Shown here: piece by piece, positions 47,949 through 56,693 of the stretch | How positions within the stretch are numbered: position 1 is the stretch's first letter | Layout: the number at the start of each line of letters is the position of its first letter | Origin: Flaviflagellibacter sp963786225 | Lineage (GTDB): Bacteria > Pseudomonadota > Alphaproteobacteria > Rhizobiales > Methylopilaceae | DNA length: 64,000 nucleotides | Reading direction: 5' to 3' | NCBI GenBank assembly: GCA_963786225.1 | Contig: CAWAYQ010000002.1 | Coordinates: 14,566 to 78,565 of the forward strand | Program-made: the position numbers and the translations under genes | The notes under the pieces: model-generated | The model's database searches: none | The model's input: only the letters and a program-made list of their open reading frames with translations | What the model was told of the DNA's origin: nothing

Positions 47949-50606
47949 ATGCGTGTCGTTTTCGCAGCACTCGCGCTTGTAGCCGGCGTACACGCAGCCT
48001 TGTGGCTTTGGTCACGCGATACCGCCGAAGCACCAGCCGCCCCCAACCGCTTCGTCAGCCTCTCCTTCTCACCCTTTTCGCCGGACGACGACGCCGAAAA
48101 AGGCGCCACGGCCAAGGCCGAGCAGATCCGCGCCGACCTGACCGCCGTCGCCCCGGTCACGGACGCGATCCGCACCTATTCGTCGACCATGGGCCTCGAC
48201 CAGGTTCCGGCACTTGCCGCCGAAAAGAACCTCAAGGTCACTTTGGGCATCTGGATCGACAAGGACGAGACCCGCAACAAGCGCGAGATCGACACCGCGA
48301 TCGATCTCGCCACGCGCAATTCCAACGTCAAAGGCATCGTCGTCGGCAACGAAGTCGTGCTCCGCCAGGAGAAGACCATCGATGAGATGATCTCCCTCAT
48401 CCGCGAGGTGAAGAGCCGCACGGAGACGCCGGTCACGACCGGTGAAATCTGGAACGTCTGGCTCGACCATCCGGAGCTTGCCTCCGCCGTCGACTTTCTT
48501 GCGGTTCACATCCTGCCGTACTGGGAAGGTATTCCTGCCGACAAGTCGGTCGACTACGCACTCGATATCTATGAGCGCCTGCGCACCGCCTTTCCCGGCA
48601 AGCACATCGTCATCGCCGAGTTCGGCTGGCCGTCCAGCGGGTTCAATCTGAAGGCCGCGACGACCGGTGAGATCACGCAGGCCGAGGTCCTTCGCGAGTT
48701 CACGAGCCGCGCCAATGCGCGCGGCATCGACTATAATCTCGTCGAGGCCTTCGATCAGCCTTGGAAAGGCGTGCTCGAGGGCAGCGTCGGTCCGTATTGG
48801 GGCCTGTTCGACGCGAGCCGCGTACCGAAGTTCAAATTCGCCGGTCCGATCCAGGAGCGCACCTGGAACCAGCGCATGATCGCGGCGCTCCTCCTCGGCT
48901 TCCTGCTTTCGCTCCCCGTGTTCCGGGTGCGCGGTGCGACGTTCCTCCAGGCCGTCATTCTCGCCGCCGCGGCCAACGGCGTCGGCGCCTGGTCGGCGCT
49001 GATGCTCGATCACTGGCTCACGCATTATTTCGTGTTCGGCGCGCAGGTCGCGATGGGCGTCGGCTCGGTTCTCCTCGTTCCGCTTGTCATCGTGATTCTG
49101 AGCCGCATCGAGGAGATTTCGGCGGTCGCGTTCGGCCGCCCGGCGCGGCGGCTCGTCACCGGCGCCCTCCCCGTGATTGGCGAACTCCCGAAAGTCTCGA
49201 TCCACGTTCCGGCCTATCGCGAGCCGCCGGACATGCTCATCAAAACGCTCGATAGCGTGGCCGCGCTCGATTATCCGAATTTCGAGTGTGTGGTGGTCGT
49301 CAACAACACGCCCGACCCTGCGCTTTGGATGCCGATCGAAGCGCATTGCCGCACGCTCGGCGAGCGGTTTAAATTCCTCAACGCCGAACAACTGGAAGGC
49401 TTCAAGGCCGGCGCGCTGCGTCTTGCCATGCAGCACACGGCGCCGGACGCCGCGGTCATCGGCATCATCGACGCCGACTATGCCGTCGCGCCGAATTGGC
49501 TCAGCGACCTTGTCCCGGCCTTCGCGGATCCGCGCGTCGGCATCGTGCAGGCTCCCCAGGATCATCGAGATGCCGACCGCAGCGTGCTGCACGGCTTCAT
49601 GAACACCGAATATGCCGGGTTCTTCGACATCGGCATGGTCTCGCGCAACGAGCAGAACGCCATCATCGTGCACGGCACGATGTGCCTGATGCGCCGCGCG
49701 GCGATGGACGATGCCGGCGGCTGGTCGTCCGACACGATCTGCGAGGACTCGGATCTCGGTCTCGCGATCATGGAACGCGGCTGGCAGACCTATTACACCC
49801 GCACGCGCTATGGCTGGGGCCTCCTGCCGAACGATTACAACGGCTTCCGCAAGCAGCGTCACCGCTGGACGTTCGGCGGCATGCAGATCATCGCCAAGCA
49901 CGTCCGCACCATCATTCGCGGCGGTGTGCTTACGCCGGAACAGCGCCGCATCTATCTCGTCGGCTGGCTGAACTGGATGGGCGCCGAAACTGTCGGCGTC
50001 GTCATCGCCGTCCTGAACCTGATCTGGGTTCCGATCGTGGTGTTCGGCGATGTCGCCGTTCCCGAGGCCGTGCTGACGGTCCCGATCCTCGCCGGCTTTG
50101 CGATCTATCTCGTCCACTTCCTGTCGCTTTATCGCCTGCGCGTGAAGCACTCGCTGTTTTCGACACTGGGCGCCGCTTTCGCCGCGATGGCTCTCCAGCT
50201 CACCGTCGCCCGCGCCGTCGGCGAATGGGCGGTGAAACAGCACATGGCCTTCATCCGCACGGCCAAAGGCGGAAAGGCCTCGCAGCTTGCGTTCCCGGCG
50301 TTCTGGGAAGCCGTTCTCGGCGGGCTGCTCCTTGGCGCCGCAACGCTCGTCTACGTCGTGAACACCGACCAGGTCGTGGAAATGTACCTGTTCGCCGCGG
50401 TGCTGTTCGTGCAGTCGCTGCCCTTCCTCGCGGCCTCGGTTCTCGCCGCTCTGGAGCGCACGCCCGTCAACGATCCGGCCTTTGCCCGCAAGATCGGCAC
50501 CCAGATCGCGGGTTTCATCGAGCGCGACCCCGCTGCCCAGCCGGTCCTCGCCGCCGAACCCGCTCCGGCAATTCCCCGCGCGATGGACGACATCCCGGCG
50601 GTCTGA
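47949..50606 (+). CDS. NdvB-like beta-1,3-glucan synthase: GH17-like domain fused to GT2 glycosyltransferase
   Basis: 885 aa. N-terminal signal/anchor (1-21), GH17-like domain (about 35-290) with Glu135 in VGNEVVLR and Glu224 in IAEFGWPSS, three membrane helices (about 310-385), then a processive GT2 domain: IHVPAYREPP, DAD at 508-510, CEDSD at 599-603 and QRHRW at 636-640. C-terminal helices follow. The same layout is known from Bradyrhizobium NdvB, which makes the cyclic beta-1,3/1,6-glucan of the periplasm. The GH17 part probably remodels or cyclises the chain. Periplasmic osmoregulation and host interaction are the known roles. Confidence 0.85.
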   Translation: MRVVFAALALVAGVHAALWLWSRDTAEAPAAPNRFVSLSFSPFSPDDDAEKGATAKAEQIRADLTAVAPVTDAIRTYSSTMGLDQVPALAAEKNLKVTLGIWIDKDETRNKREIDTAIDLATRNSNVKGIVVGNEVVLRQEKTIDEMISLIREVKSRTETPVTTGEIWNVWLDHPELASAVDFLAVHILPYWEGIPADKSVDYALDIYERLRTAFPGKHIVIAEFGWPSSGFNLKAATTGEITQAEVLREFTSRANARGIDYNLVEAFDQPWKGVLEGSVGPYWGLFDASRVPKFKFAGPIQERTWNQRMIAALLLGFLLSLPVFRVRGATFLQAVILAAAANGVGAWSALMLDHWLTHYFVFGAQVAMGVGSVLLVPLVIVILSRIEEISAVAFGRPARRLVTGALPVIGELPKVSIHVPAYREPPDMLIKTLDSVAALDYPNFECVVVVNNTPDPALWMPIEAHCRTLGERFKFLNAEQLEGFKAGALRLAMQHTAPDAAVIGIIDADYAVAPNWLSDLVPAFADPRVGIVQAPQDHRDADRSVLHGFMNTEYAGFFDIGMVSRNEQNAIIVHGTMCLMRRAAMDDAGGWSSDTICEDSDLGLAIMERGWQTYYTRTRYGWGLLPNDYNGFRKQRHRWTFGGMQIIAKHVRTIIRGGVLTPEQRRIYLVGWLNWMGAETVGVVIAVLNLIWVPIVVFGDVAVPEAVLTVPILAGFAIYLVHFLSLYRLRVKHSLFSTLGAAFAAMALQLTVARAVGEWAVKQHMAFIRTAKGGKASQLAFPAFWEAVLGGLLLGAATLVYVVNTDQVVEMYLFAAVLFVQSLPFLAASVLAALERTPVNDPAFARKIGTQIAGFIERDPAAQPVLAAEPAPAIPRAMDDIPAV

Positions 50607-50624
50607 GCTCGCAGTGGCGATTTA

Positions 50625-50650
50625 GGAACAAGTACCGCGATTTACGCGTT
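50625..50650 (+). promoter_or_regulatory. candidate EcfG (general stress) promoter
   Basis: GGAAC at 50625-50629 and CGTT at 50647-50650, separated by 17 bases, match the sigma-EcfG consensus. It lies 53 bp before the ATG of a 60-aa membrane protein and has no other gene to serve on this strand. It is the second such promoter in the window. Confidence 0.7.
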
Positions 50651-50703
50651 TTTCTGACATGCGTCGTGCCCGCTCGTTGCGCGGGCTCACAGGAGACCAT
50701 GTC

Positions 50704-50886
50704 ATGAGACACGGATTGATCGCCGGCATTGCAGCTATCGCAATTGCCTTGGCGGTAGGCGCTCTGGTCGCCAATTGGGAAAAGGGCTTCGCCCCCGGCA
50801 GCGCGTCCGTGCCGCAGGCGCCCATGCACGATGGCCGGGCCGCAACTGCGACCGACCCCGCCAATCCGCCTTACGTAAATCCATAA
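50704..50886 (+). CDS. 60-aa membrane-anchored protein, probable stress-induced
   Basis: Starts at the ATG at 50704 behind AGGAGACC. One N-terminal helix (GLIAGIAAIAIALAVGALVANW) is followed by a polar, Pro/Ala-rich C-terminal tail. I do not recognise a family. The gene stands alone between an EcfG-like promoter and a strong hairpin. It is therefore a good candidate for a small general-stress protein. Confidence 0.65.
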   Translation: MRHGLIAGIAAIAIALAVGALVANWEKGFAPGSASVPQAPMHDGRAATATDPANPPYVNP

Positions 50887-50934
50887 GCCTGTCAGCCGCT
50901 TCGCGGTTGAAGCGGAGCCCCTACCGCACTAAGC

Positions 50935-50962
50935 AGGGGCGCCCGGTCCGCCGGGCGCCCCT
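50935..50962. terminator. 12-bp perfect hairpin between small gene and ABC permease
   Basis: Stem AGGGGCGCCCGG / CCGGGCGCCCCT with loop TCCG. There is no U-tract after it (AATG follows), so it may be a weak or factor-assisted terminator, or an RNA-stabilising structure. It lies 13 bp before the permease start. Confidence 0.55.
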
Positions 50963-50974
50963 AATGTTGGTGCC

Positions 50975-51745
50975 ATGGCCTCGACCGCCAATCTCTCTCG
51001 TGTTTTTCGTGCCCTCGTCACGGCGGCGGTGCTCGTCCTGCTGTGGCAGATCGCGGTTCTGATGCTGCGGCCCGAGCCGTTCATTCTGCCCGGCCCGGGC
51101 CGTGTGTTCGACGCCCTCGTCCGCGACCACGCCTATCTGTTCGGCCATGCCATCGTCACGCTGAAGGAAATCGTCCTCGGCCTCATCGTCGGTACCCTGC
51201 TCGGCATCTCGACCGCTTTGCTCGTCGCGTCCTCCGGCTTTGCCCGCCGGTGGGTCCTGCCGCTTCTCGTCATGTCGCAGGCGCTGCCGGTGTTCGCGAT
51301 CGCGCCTTTGCTGGTCGTGTGGTTCGGCTACGGCCTCGGCTCGAAAATCGTGATGACGACGATCATCATCTTCTTTCCCATCACATCCGCCTTTCAGGAC
51401 GGCCTCCGCCGCACCGATCCCGGCCTTCTCGATCTCGCCCGCCTCGCTCGCGCCTCACGCTTGCAGACGCTTCGCCTGCTAAAAGTGCCGTCCGCCCTTC
51501 CGGCCCTCGCTTCGGGCCTGCGTGTCGCGGTCGCGGCCGCGCCCATCGGCGCCGTGGTCGGTGAATGGGTTGGCGCTTCGTCCGGCCTTGGTTATGTGAT
51601 GCTCAACGCCAATGCGCGCTCGCAGGTGGACACCGTGTTCGCCGCGCTTTTCATTCTCGGCTTTCTCGCCGCGATCTTGTGGTTCACCGTCGATGCCGTC
51701 CTGACCCGCCTGATCCCGTGGTCCGAACCCCGCCGTCTCGCCTGA
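50975..51745 (+). CDS. ABC transporter permease, NitT/TauT/ThiX-like
   Basis: 256 aa with six membrane helices. The EAA-loop equivalent is LARLARASRLQTLRLLKVPSALP, and PIGAVVGEWVGASSGLGYVML is characteristic of the SsuC/ThiX group. It is followed 13 bp downstream by a matching binding protein. No ATPase is present in the unit, which must be borrowed from elsewhere. By binding-protein similarity it probably imports a thiamine pyrimidine precursor. Confidence 0.88.
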   Translation: MASTANLSRVFRALVTAAVLVLLWQIAVLMLRPEPFILPGPGRVFDALVRDHAYLFGHAIVTLKEIVLGLIVGTLLGISTALLVASSGFARRWVLPLLVMSQALPVFAIAPLLVVWFGYGLGSKIVMTTIIIFFPITSAFQDGLRRTDPGLLDLARLARASRLQTLRLLKVPSALPALASGLRVAVAAAPIGAVVGEWVGASSGLGYVMLNANARSQVDTVFAALFILGFLAAILWFTVDAVLTRLIPWSEPRRLA

Positions 51746-51758
51746 CATACAACAGAGG

Positions 51759-52700
51759 TTGCCGATGCTCCGCTTCGCCGTCGCCGCTTTGGTTCTTGCG
51801 CTTTCGCTCACGCCGGCGGCGGCCGCCGAAAAACTGACGGTGCTGCTGGACTGGTTCGTCAATCCGGACCACGCGCCCCTGATCATCGCCAAGGAAGGCG
51901 GCTACTTTGAAAAACAGGGTCTCGATGTCGAACTCGTCGAGCCCGCCGATCCGAATGCGCCGCCGAAGCTCGTCGCCGCCAAGCAGGGCGATATCGCCGT
52001 GACCTATCAGCCGAACCTCTATCTGCAAGTCCAGGAAGGCCTTCCGCTGGTGCGCGTCGGCGGCGTGGTCGACACGCCGCTCAATTGTCTCGTCACGCTT
52101 GAAGGCGGGTCCGTGAAATCGATCGCGGATCTCAAGGGCAAGAAAGTCGGCTATTCGATTTCCGGGTTCGAGGACGCCCTGCTCGGCGTCATGCTGGAAA
52201 GCGCCGGCCTGAAGGCGACCGATGTCGAGATGATCAATGTCAATTTCGCGCTGACGCAGGCGCTGATGTCGAAGCAGGTCGATGCCGTGATCGGCGCCTT
52301 CCGCAATTTCGAACTGACGCAGATCAAGATCGCGGGTGGCAAGGGCCTTGCCTTCTTCCCCGAGGAACACGGTGTGCCGCTCTACGACGAGCTGATTTAC
52401 GTCGCGCGGAAAGATCGCGTCACCGACCCGAACATCAAGAAGTTCCTCGATGCCGTGCAGGACGCTGCGATCCACATCCTCAACCACCCCGACGAGAGCT
52501 GGGCGCTTTTCATCAAGGCCTATCCGAAACTCGACGATGAGCTGAACAGGACGGCCTGGCGGGACACGCTGCCGCGCTTCTCCAAATCGCCGGCATCGCT
52601 CGACCGCATGCGTTATGAAAGCTTCGCCACGTTCATGAAGGATCGCGGGCTTATCAAAAGCGTTCCGCAGATCGATACGTACACATCTGAAATCAGGTAG
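51759..52700 (+). CDS. ABC transporter binding protein, THI5/NMT1-like (ThiY-type)
   Basis: 313 aa with signal peptide (cleavage near AAAAE). The segment LDWFVNPDHAPLIIAKEGGYFEKQGLDVELV is typical of the THI5/NMT1-like fold and of ThiY, which binds formylaminopyrimidine. The DWFxNPDHAP element is the binding-site strand. No TPP riboswitch is visible in the leader at 50887-50974. The ligand is therefore probable but not certain. Downstream pcaD begins 5 bp later. Confidence 0.85.
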   Translation: MPMLRFAVAALVLALSLTPAAAAEKLTVLLDWFVNPDHAPLIIAKEGGYFEKQGLDVELVEPADPNAPPKLVAAKQGDIAVTYQPNLYLQVQEGLPLVRVGGVVDTPLNCLVTLEGGSVKSIADLKGKKVGYSISGFEDALLGVMLESAGLKATDVEMINVNFALTQALMSKQVDAVIGAFRNFELTQIKIAGGKGLAFFPEEHGVPLYDELIYVARKDRVTDPNIKKFLDAVQDAAIHILNHPDESWALFIKAYPKLDDELNRTAWRDTLPRFSKSPASLDRMRYESFATFMKDRGLIKSVPQIDTYTSEIR

Positions 52701-52705
52701 CACCC

Positions 52706-53482
52706 ATGGCTTTCGCGGAGAGAGACGGCGTACGCCTTTTCTACACGGTGGACGGAGCGGAGAACGCGCCGGTCCTGATGCTCTCGAACTCGCTCGGCAC
52801 GACACATCTCATGTGGGAGCCGCAGCTCGCGGCCTTCGCGACCAGTTTCCGCGTGCTGCGCTACGACCGCCGGGGCCACGGCCAATCGGATTCCCCGCCT
52901 GGCCCCTATTCTCTCGAAGATCTCGGCCGCGACGCTCTCGCCATCATGGATGCCGCGGGCGTTGCGCAGGTGAACTGGTGCGGCCTTTCCATGGGCGGCA
53001 TGACCGGCCTCTGGCTTGCGACTAATGCTCCGGAGCGGATCGGCAAGCTCGTCGTCGCCAGTGCGGCGACCTTCATGCCGCCGCCGGAACTCTGGAACGG
53101 CCGTATCAAGACGGCACAGGACAAGGGAATCGAAGTCCTCGCTGCGCCGACCATGCAGCGCTGGTTCACGCCGGACTTCATCCGCAACAGCCAGGACAAG
53201 GTCGCGTTCATCCGCGAGCAGTTCCTGCAGACGACGGTCGAGGGCTTTTCCGGCTGTGCCGCCGCGATGCGGGACATGGACCAGCGCGAAACGATCGGGA
53301 CGATCGCGGCGCCGACTTTGGTCATTTCCGGTTCCGACGATCAGGGCACGACGCCGGCCGATGCGGCCTTCATCATCGGCCGTGTTCCGGATGCGCGGGG
53401 TCTGATCCTGAAGGGGTCGCACATCATCAATGTGGAACAGCCCGGCGCGTTCACGAATGCGGTGCTGGAGTTTCTGGCGTAA
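52706..53482 (+). CDS. pcaD: 3-oxoadipate enol-lactonase
   Basis: 258 aa alpha/beta hydrolase. Nucleophile Ser in CGLSMGGMTGLWLA, oxyanion LSNSLGTTHLMWEPQ, acid Asp in SGSDDQGTTP and His in LKGSHIINVEQP. The LSNSLGT and RYDRRGHGQSD elements are diagnostic for PcaD, which hydrolyses 3-oxoadipate enol-lactone in the protocatechuate branch. None of the other pca genes are nearby. It sits in an operon with a transporter, so another ester or lactone substrate should be kept open. Confidence 0.78.
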   Translation: MAFAERDGVRLFYTVDGAENAPVLMLSNSLGTTHLMWEPQLAAFATSFRVLRYDRRGHGQSDSPPGPYSLEDLGRDALAIMDAAGVAQVNWCGLSMGGMTGLWLATNAPERIGKLVVASAATFMPPPELWNGRIKTAQDKGIEVLAAPTMQRWFTPDFIRNSQDKVAFIREQFLQTTVEGFSGCAAAMRDMDQRETIGTIAAPTLVISGSDDQGTTPADAAFIIGRVPDARGLILKGSHIINVEQPGAFTNAVLEFLA

Positions 53483-53490
53483 CGCCGCTC

Positions 53491-53558
53491 TCCGTCATGC
53501 CCGGGCTCCAGGAGGCCGGAACTCCCTGGATTGCCGGGACGAACCCGGCAATGACGGA
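53491..53558. repeat. dispersed palindromic element
   Basis: Outer arms TCCGTCAT (53491-53498) and ATGACGGA (53551-53558) enclose a GC-rich stretch with an inner hairpin TTGCCGGG-ACGAA-CCCGGCAA (53531-53551). Elements with TCATGCCCGGG/CCCGGCAATGA are scattered through Bradyrhizobiaceae genomes between convergent genes (recalled). Here it lies between pcaD and queH, which converge, and probably helps end transcription both ways. Confidence 0.7.
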
Positions 53559-53566
53559 GCAGAGCC

Positions 53567-54241
53567 CTACTTTCCCGCCTCGTCCTTGCCGTAATACATG
53601 ACGCCGAGCTGGATCGGCTCGCGGCCGCGCTCGCGACGCGAGACATTGGTGTCGCGGAGCGAATAGACGCAGCCGCAATATTCCTGCTGGTAGAACTGCT
53701 CGCGCTTGGAAATCTCGATCATGCGCGAAGAGCCGCCGCCCTTGCGCCAATTGTATTCCCAGTAGGTGATGCCCTCGTAGCGTTCGGCGGCGCGGCGCCC
53801 GCTTCCGTTGATCTGGTTCATGTCCTTCCAGCGCGAAATGCCGAGCGAGGACGTGATGACCGGGAAACCATGCTCATGTGCATACAAGGCCGTGCGCTCG
53901 AAACGCATGTCGAAGCACATCGTGCAGCGCGCGCCGCGTTCAGGCTCCCATTCCATGCCCCTGGCCCGGGCGAACCAATTGTCCTTGTCGTAGTCGGCAT
54001 CGACGAAGGGCACGCCGTGCTTGTCCGCGAAGCGGATGTTCTCCTCCTTGCGGAGCAGATATTCGCGCTCGGGGTGGATGTTCGGATTGTAGAAGAAGAT
54101 CGTGTAGTCGATGCCGGAGGCGAGCATCGCCTCCATGACCTCGCCCGAGCAGGGCGCGCAGCAGGAATGGAGGAGAACCTTCTTCTCCCCACCTGGCGGG
54201 ACGATGAGGTCCCTTTGAATATCGGTTACTGGCGCGTTCAT
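53567..54241 (-). CDS. queH: epoxyqueuosine reductase QueH
   Basis: 224 aa from the ATG at 54241. DUF208: the cluster/metal Cys pairs are HSCCAPCSGEVM at the N-terminus, ARCTMCFDMR in the middle and EYCGCVYSL late. FFYNPNIHPEREYLLRKEE is diagnostic. It reduces epoxyqueuosine to queuosine on tRNA, and replaces the cobalamin enzyme QueG in genomes that have it. The gene is single, in the space between pcaD and the pst operon. Confidence 0.93.
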   Translation of the reverse strand: MNAPVTDIQRDLIVPPGGEKKVLLHSCCAPCSGEVMEAMLASGIDYTIFFYNPNIHPEREYLLRKEENIRFADKHGVPFVDADYDKDNWFARARGMEWEPERGARCTMCFDMRFERTALYAHEHGFPVITSSLGISRWKDMNQINGSGRRAAERYEGITYWEYNWRKGGGSSRMIEISKREQFYQQEYCGCVYSLRDTNVSRRERGREPIQLGVMYYGKDEAGK

Positions 54242-54309
54242 GCGGCCCGCATAGCACAAAAGCCGCCCGGGCCGCTATAAGTTGAAACTAACCGATATAA
54301 ACGAAGGAC

Positions 54310-55116
54310 TTAGCCGAAGCGGCCGGTGATGTAGTCCTGCGTCCGCTGCTCGCGCGGATTGGTGAAGATGTCGTCCGTCGCACCCTCTTCCACCAAAACG
54401 CCGATATGGAAAAACGCCGTGCGCTGGGAGACGCGCGCCGCCTGCTGCATGGAATGCGTCACGATCACGATCGTGAAGTTCTCGCGCAGCTCGGTGATCA
54501 GTTCCTCGATCTTCGCGCTCGCGATCGGATCGAGAGCCGAGCACGGCTCGTCCATCAGGATGATTTCCGGGCTGACCGCGATGGCGCGGGCGATGCAGAG
54601 ACGCTGCTGCTGGCCGCCCGAAAGGCTCGTGCCGGAATCCGCCAGGCGGTCCTTCACCTCCTCGAAGAGGCCGGCGCGGCGCAGCGAGCTGACGACGATC
54701 TCTTCGAGATCGCTCTTGTCGCCGGCAAGGCCGTGAATGCGTGGTCCGTACGCCACGTTCTCGAAGATCGACTTCGGGAACGGGTTCGGCTTCTGGAACA
54801 CCATGCCGACGCGGGCACGCAGCTGCACCACGTCGAGCGAGGGGTCGTACACGTCGTGTCCGTCGATCTCGATCCGGCCGGTGATCCTGGCGCTCGGGAT
54901 CGTGTCGTTCATGCGGTTGATGCAGCGCAGGAAGGTCGACTTTCCGCAGCCCGACGGGCCGATGAACGCCATGACGGCGCGCTCCGGAATGTCGATCGAG
55001 ACGTCCTTCAGCGCATGCTTGTCGCCATAATAGACGTTCACGCCGTTGGTGCGGATCTTCTTCTTCGCATCCGGGGCGATGTCGATGTGCGCGATAGGAG
55101 AAAGCGAGAGGTCCAT
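54310..55116 (-). CDS. pstB: phosphate ABC transporter ATPase
   Basis: 268 aa. VNVYYGDKHALKDVSIDIP precedes Walker A GPSGCGKSTFLRCINRMND, then VGMVFQKPNPFPKSIFENVAYG, LSGGQQQRLCIARAIA and ILMDEPCSALDPIAS, all standard for PstB. It drives high-affinity phosphate uptake with PstA and PstC, whose genes lie directly upstream. No phoU follows on this strand. The next gene is queH. Confidence 0.97.
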   Translation of the reverse strand: MDLSLSPIAHIDIAPDAKKKIRTNGVNVYYGDKHALKDVSIDIPERAVMAFIGPSGCGKSTFLRCINRMNDTIPSARITGRIEIDGHDVYDPSLDVVQLRARVGMVFQKPNPFPKSIFENVAYGPRIHGLAGDKSDLEEIVVSSLRRAGLFEEVKDRLADSGTSLSGGQQQRLCIARAIAVSPEIILMDEPCSALDPIASAKIEELITELRENFTIVIVTHSMQQAARVSQRTAFFHIGVLVEEGATDDIFTNPREQRTQDYITGRFG

Positions 55117-55133
55117 TTACATCACCCTGTCGG

Positions 55134-56693
55134 TCACCAGCGACGCTCGAAGCGGCGGCGCAGGAAGATTGCGAGCCCGTTCATGACGAACAGGAAGAGA
55201 AGCAGAACAATGATCGCGGCCGCGGTTTTCGCCTTGAACGCGGCTTCCGGGAGGTCGGACCACAGATAGATCTGCACCGGCAGCGCGGTCGCCGCATCCA
55301 TCGGGCTTGTCGGCACGTCGACGATGAACGCCACCATGCCGATGAGAAGAAGCGGCGCGGTTTCGCCGAGCGCGTGCGCCATGCCGATGATCGTGCCGGT
55401 CAGAATGCCGGGCATGGCCAGCGGCAGGACGTGGTGGAAAATCGCCTGCTGATGCGAGGCGCCGACACCGAGCGCACCCTCGCGGATCGACGGCGGCACG
55501 GCGGCAAGAGCGGCGCGGCTGGCGATGATGATCGTCGGCATGACCAGAAGTGCGAGCACAAGGCCGCCGACGACCGGGGTCGACCGCGGCAGGCCGAAGA
55601 AGTTGAGGAACACCGCGAGGCCGAGCAGACCGAAGATAATCGACGGCACGGCCGCGAGGTTGTTGATGTTGACCTCGATCAGATCGGTCCAGCGGTTCTT
55701 CGGAGCGAACTCCTCGAGATAGATCGCCGCCGCGACACCGGTCGGAAGGCAGATGATGAGTGTGATCAGCATCGTGAACAGCGAGCCGGACAGCGCACCG
55801 AGAACGCCCGCGAGTTCGGCCTCGCGGCTATCGCCGCCGGTAAAGAAGCGCCAGTTGAACGTTCGCTCGATCGAGCCCTGCTCCGTCAAGGTCTGAAGCC
55901 AGACGATTTCGCGGTCGTTGAGCCGGCGGCTGCCTTCCGGAACGTCAAACGTCGTCTCGGTCCACTTCGCCGGATTGGTGTTCTGGAGCGGCATCATGAC
56001 GTCGCCGTTCAGCACGCCGTCGGCCGCCGATGTGATCTTGACCCAGCCGCCATTGATGCGGACGAAGGTACTCGGATCGTTCGACGTGAAGCCCTTGGCG
56101 CTGAGAGCGACGCCAGGCGCCGACAATGTAATGGTGCCTTCGGTCGCGCTGGGCGTCAGCGTACCCTGCCCGGCTCTCTCTTCGACATCGGTGCTCTGGC
56201 CCTTCACGAAGAGATCGGCGTCATCCGACATCAGCACCCGCACACGGGCCGATTTTCCGACGAGGTCGGGATTGCTCAGAACCTGATCGCGGAAGCCGGT
56301 CGTACCGGCCGAGCTGACGAGATCGTTGAGTTGGCGGCGAGCCACGCGATCGTTTGCGCCCGGGAGCAATTGCGCGAGCGCGGAGCGCACCGGTGCGTCG
56401 TAATTACCGGCCATGAGCGATGCCGGGCTGCGGTCTCCGTTAGGATCGACCGCCGCCGGATCAACCGTGACGTCGATGCTGAGCCAGCTCGTCGTGAACG
56501 CCGGAATGGCACGCACCACGACGTCCGAGATCAGCGCGACGAGGAACAGGCCGGCGAAGGTGACAGCCGCGATGCCGTAGGCGCGGAACCTGGTTTCGGA
56601 GCGGTAGCGCTTCTTGACCAGTGCGCGGGATGCCTCCGACCTGAAATCGACCGGAGCGGCGCCGAACTTTGCGGTGTCAGTCATATTGTTCAC
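55134..56693 (-). CDS. pstA: phosphate ABC transporter permease PstA (long form)
   Basis: 519 aa, well over the roughly 300 aa of E. coli PstA. The N-terminal region (about 1-230) with one membrane helix is the DUF3333-type extension found in alphaproteobacteria. The transport domain (about 270-515) has GVAAAIYLEEFAPKNRWTDLIEVNINNLAAVPSIIFGLLG split over two segments and ALPVQIYLWSDLPEAAF. The start overlaps the pstC stop by 17 bases. A second start at codon 4 (MTDTAKFG) is likely the better one. Confidence 0.95.
   Translation of the reverse strand: MNNMTDTAKFGAAPVDFRSEASRALVKKRYRSETRFRAYGIAAVTFAGLFLVALISDVVVRAIPAFTTSWLSIDVTVDPAAVDPNGDRSPASLMAGNYDAPVRSALAQLLPGANDRVARRQLNDLVSSAGTTGFRDQVLSNPDLVGKSARVRVLMSDDADLFVKGQSTDVEERAGQGTLTPSATEGTITLSAPGVALSAKGFTSNDPSTFVRINGGWVKITSAADGVLNGDVMMPLQNTNPAKWTETTFDVPEGSRRLNDREIVWLQTLTEQGSIERTFNWRFFTGGDSREAELAGVLGALSGSLFTMLITLIICLPTGVAAAIYLEEFAPKNRWTDLIEVNINNLAAVPSIIFGLLGLAVFLNFFGLPRSTPVVGGLVLALLVMPTIIIASRAALAAVPPSIREGALGVGASHQQAIFHHVLPLAMPGILTGTIIGMAHALGETAPLLLIGMVAFIVDVPTSPMDAATALPVQIYLWSDLPEAAFKAKTAAAIIVLLLFLFVMNGLAIFLRRRFERRW

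Noticed and set aside
50887..50974. Possible TPP riboswitch before the ThiXY-like genes
   Set aside because: The conserved TPP aptamer segments (CTGAGA, ACCTGATC-like) are not present. Only a GC-rich hairpin is seen.
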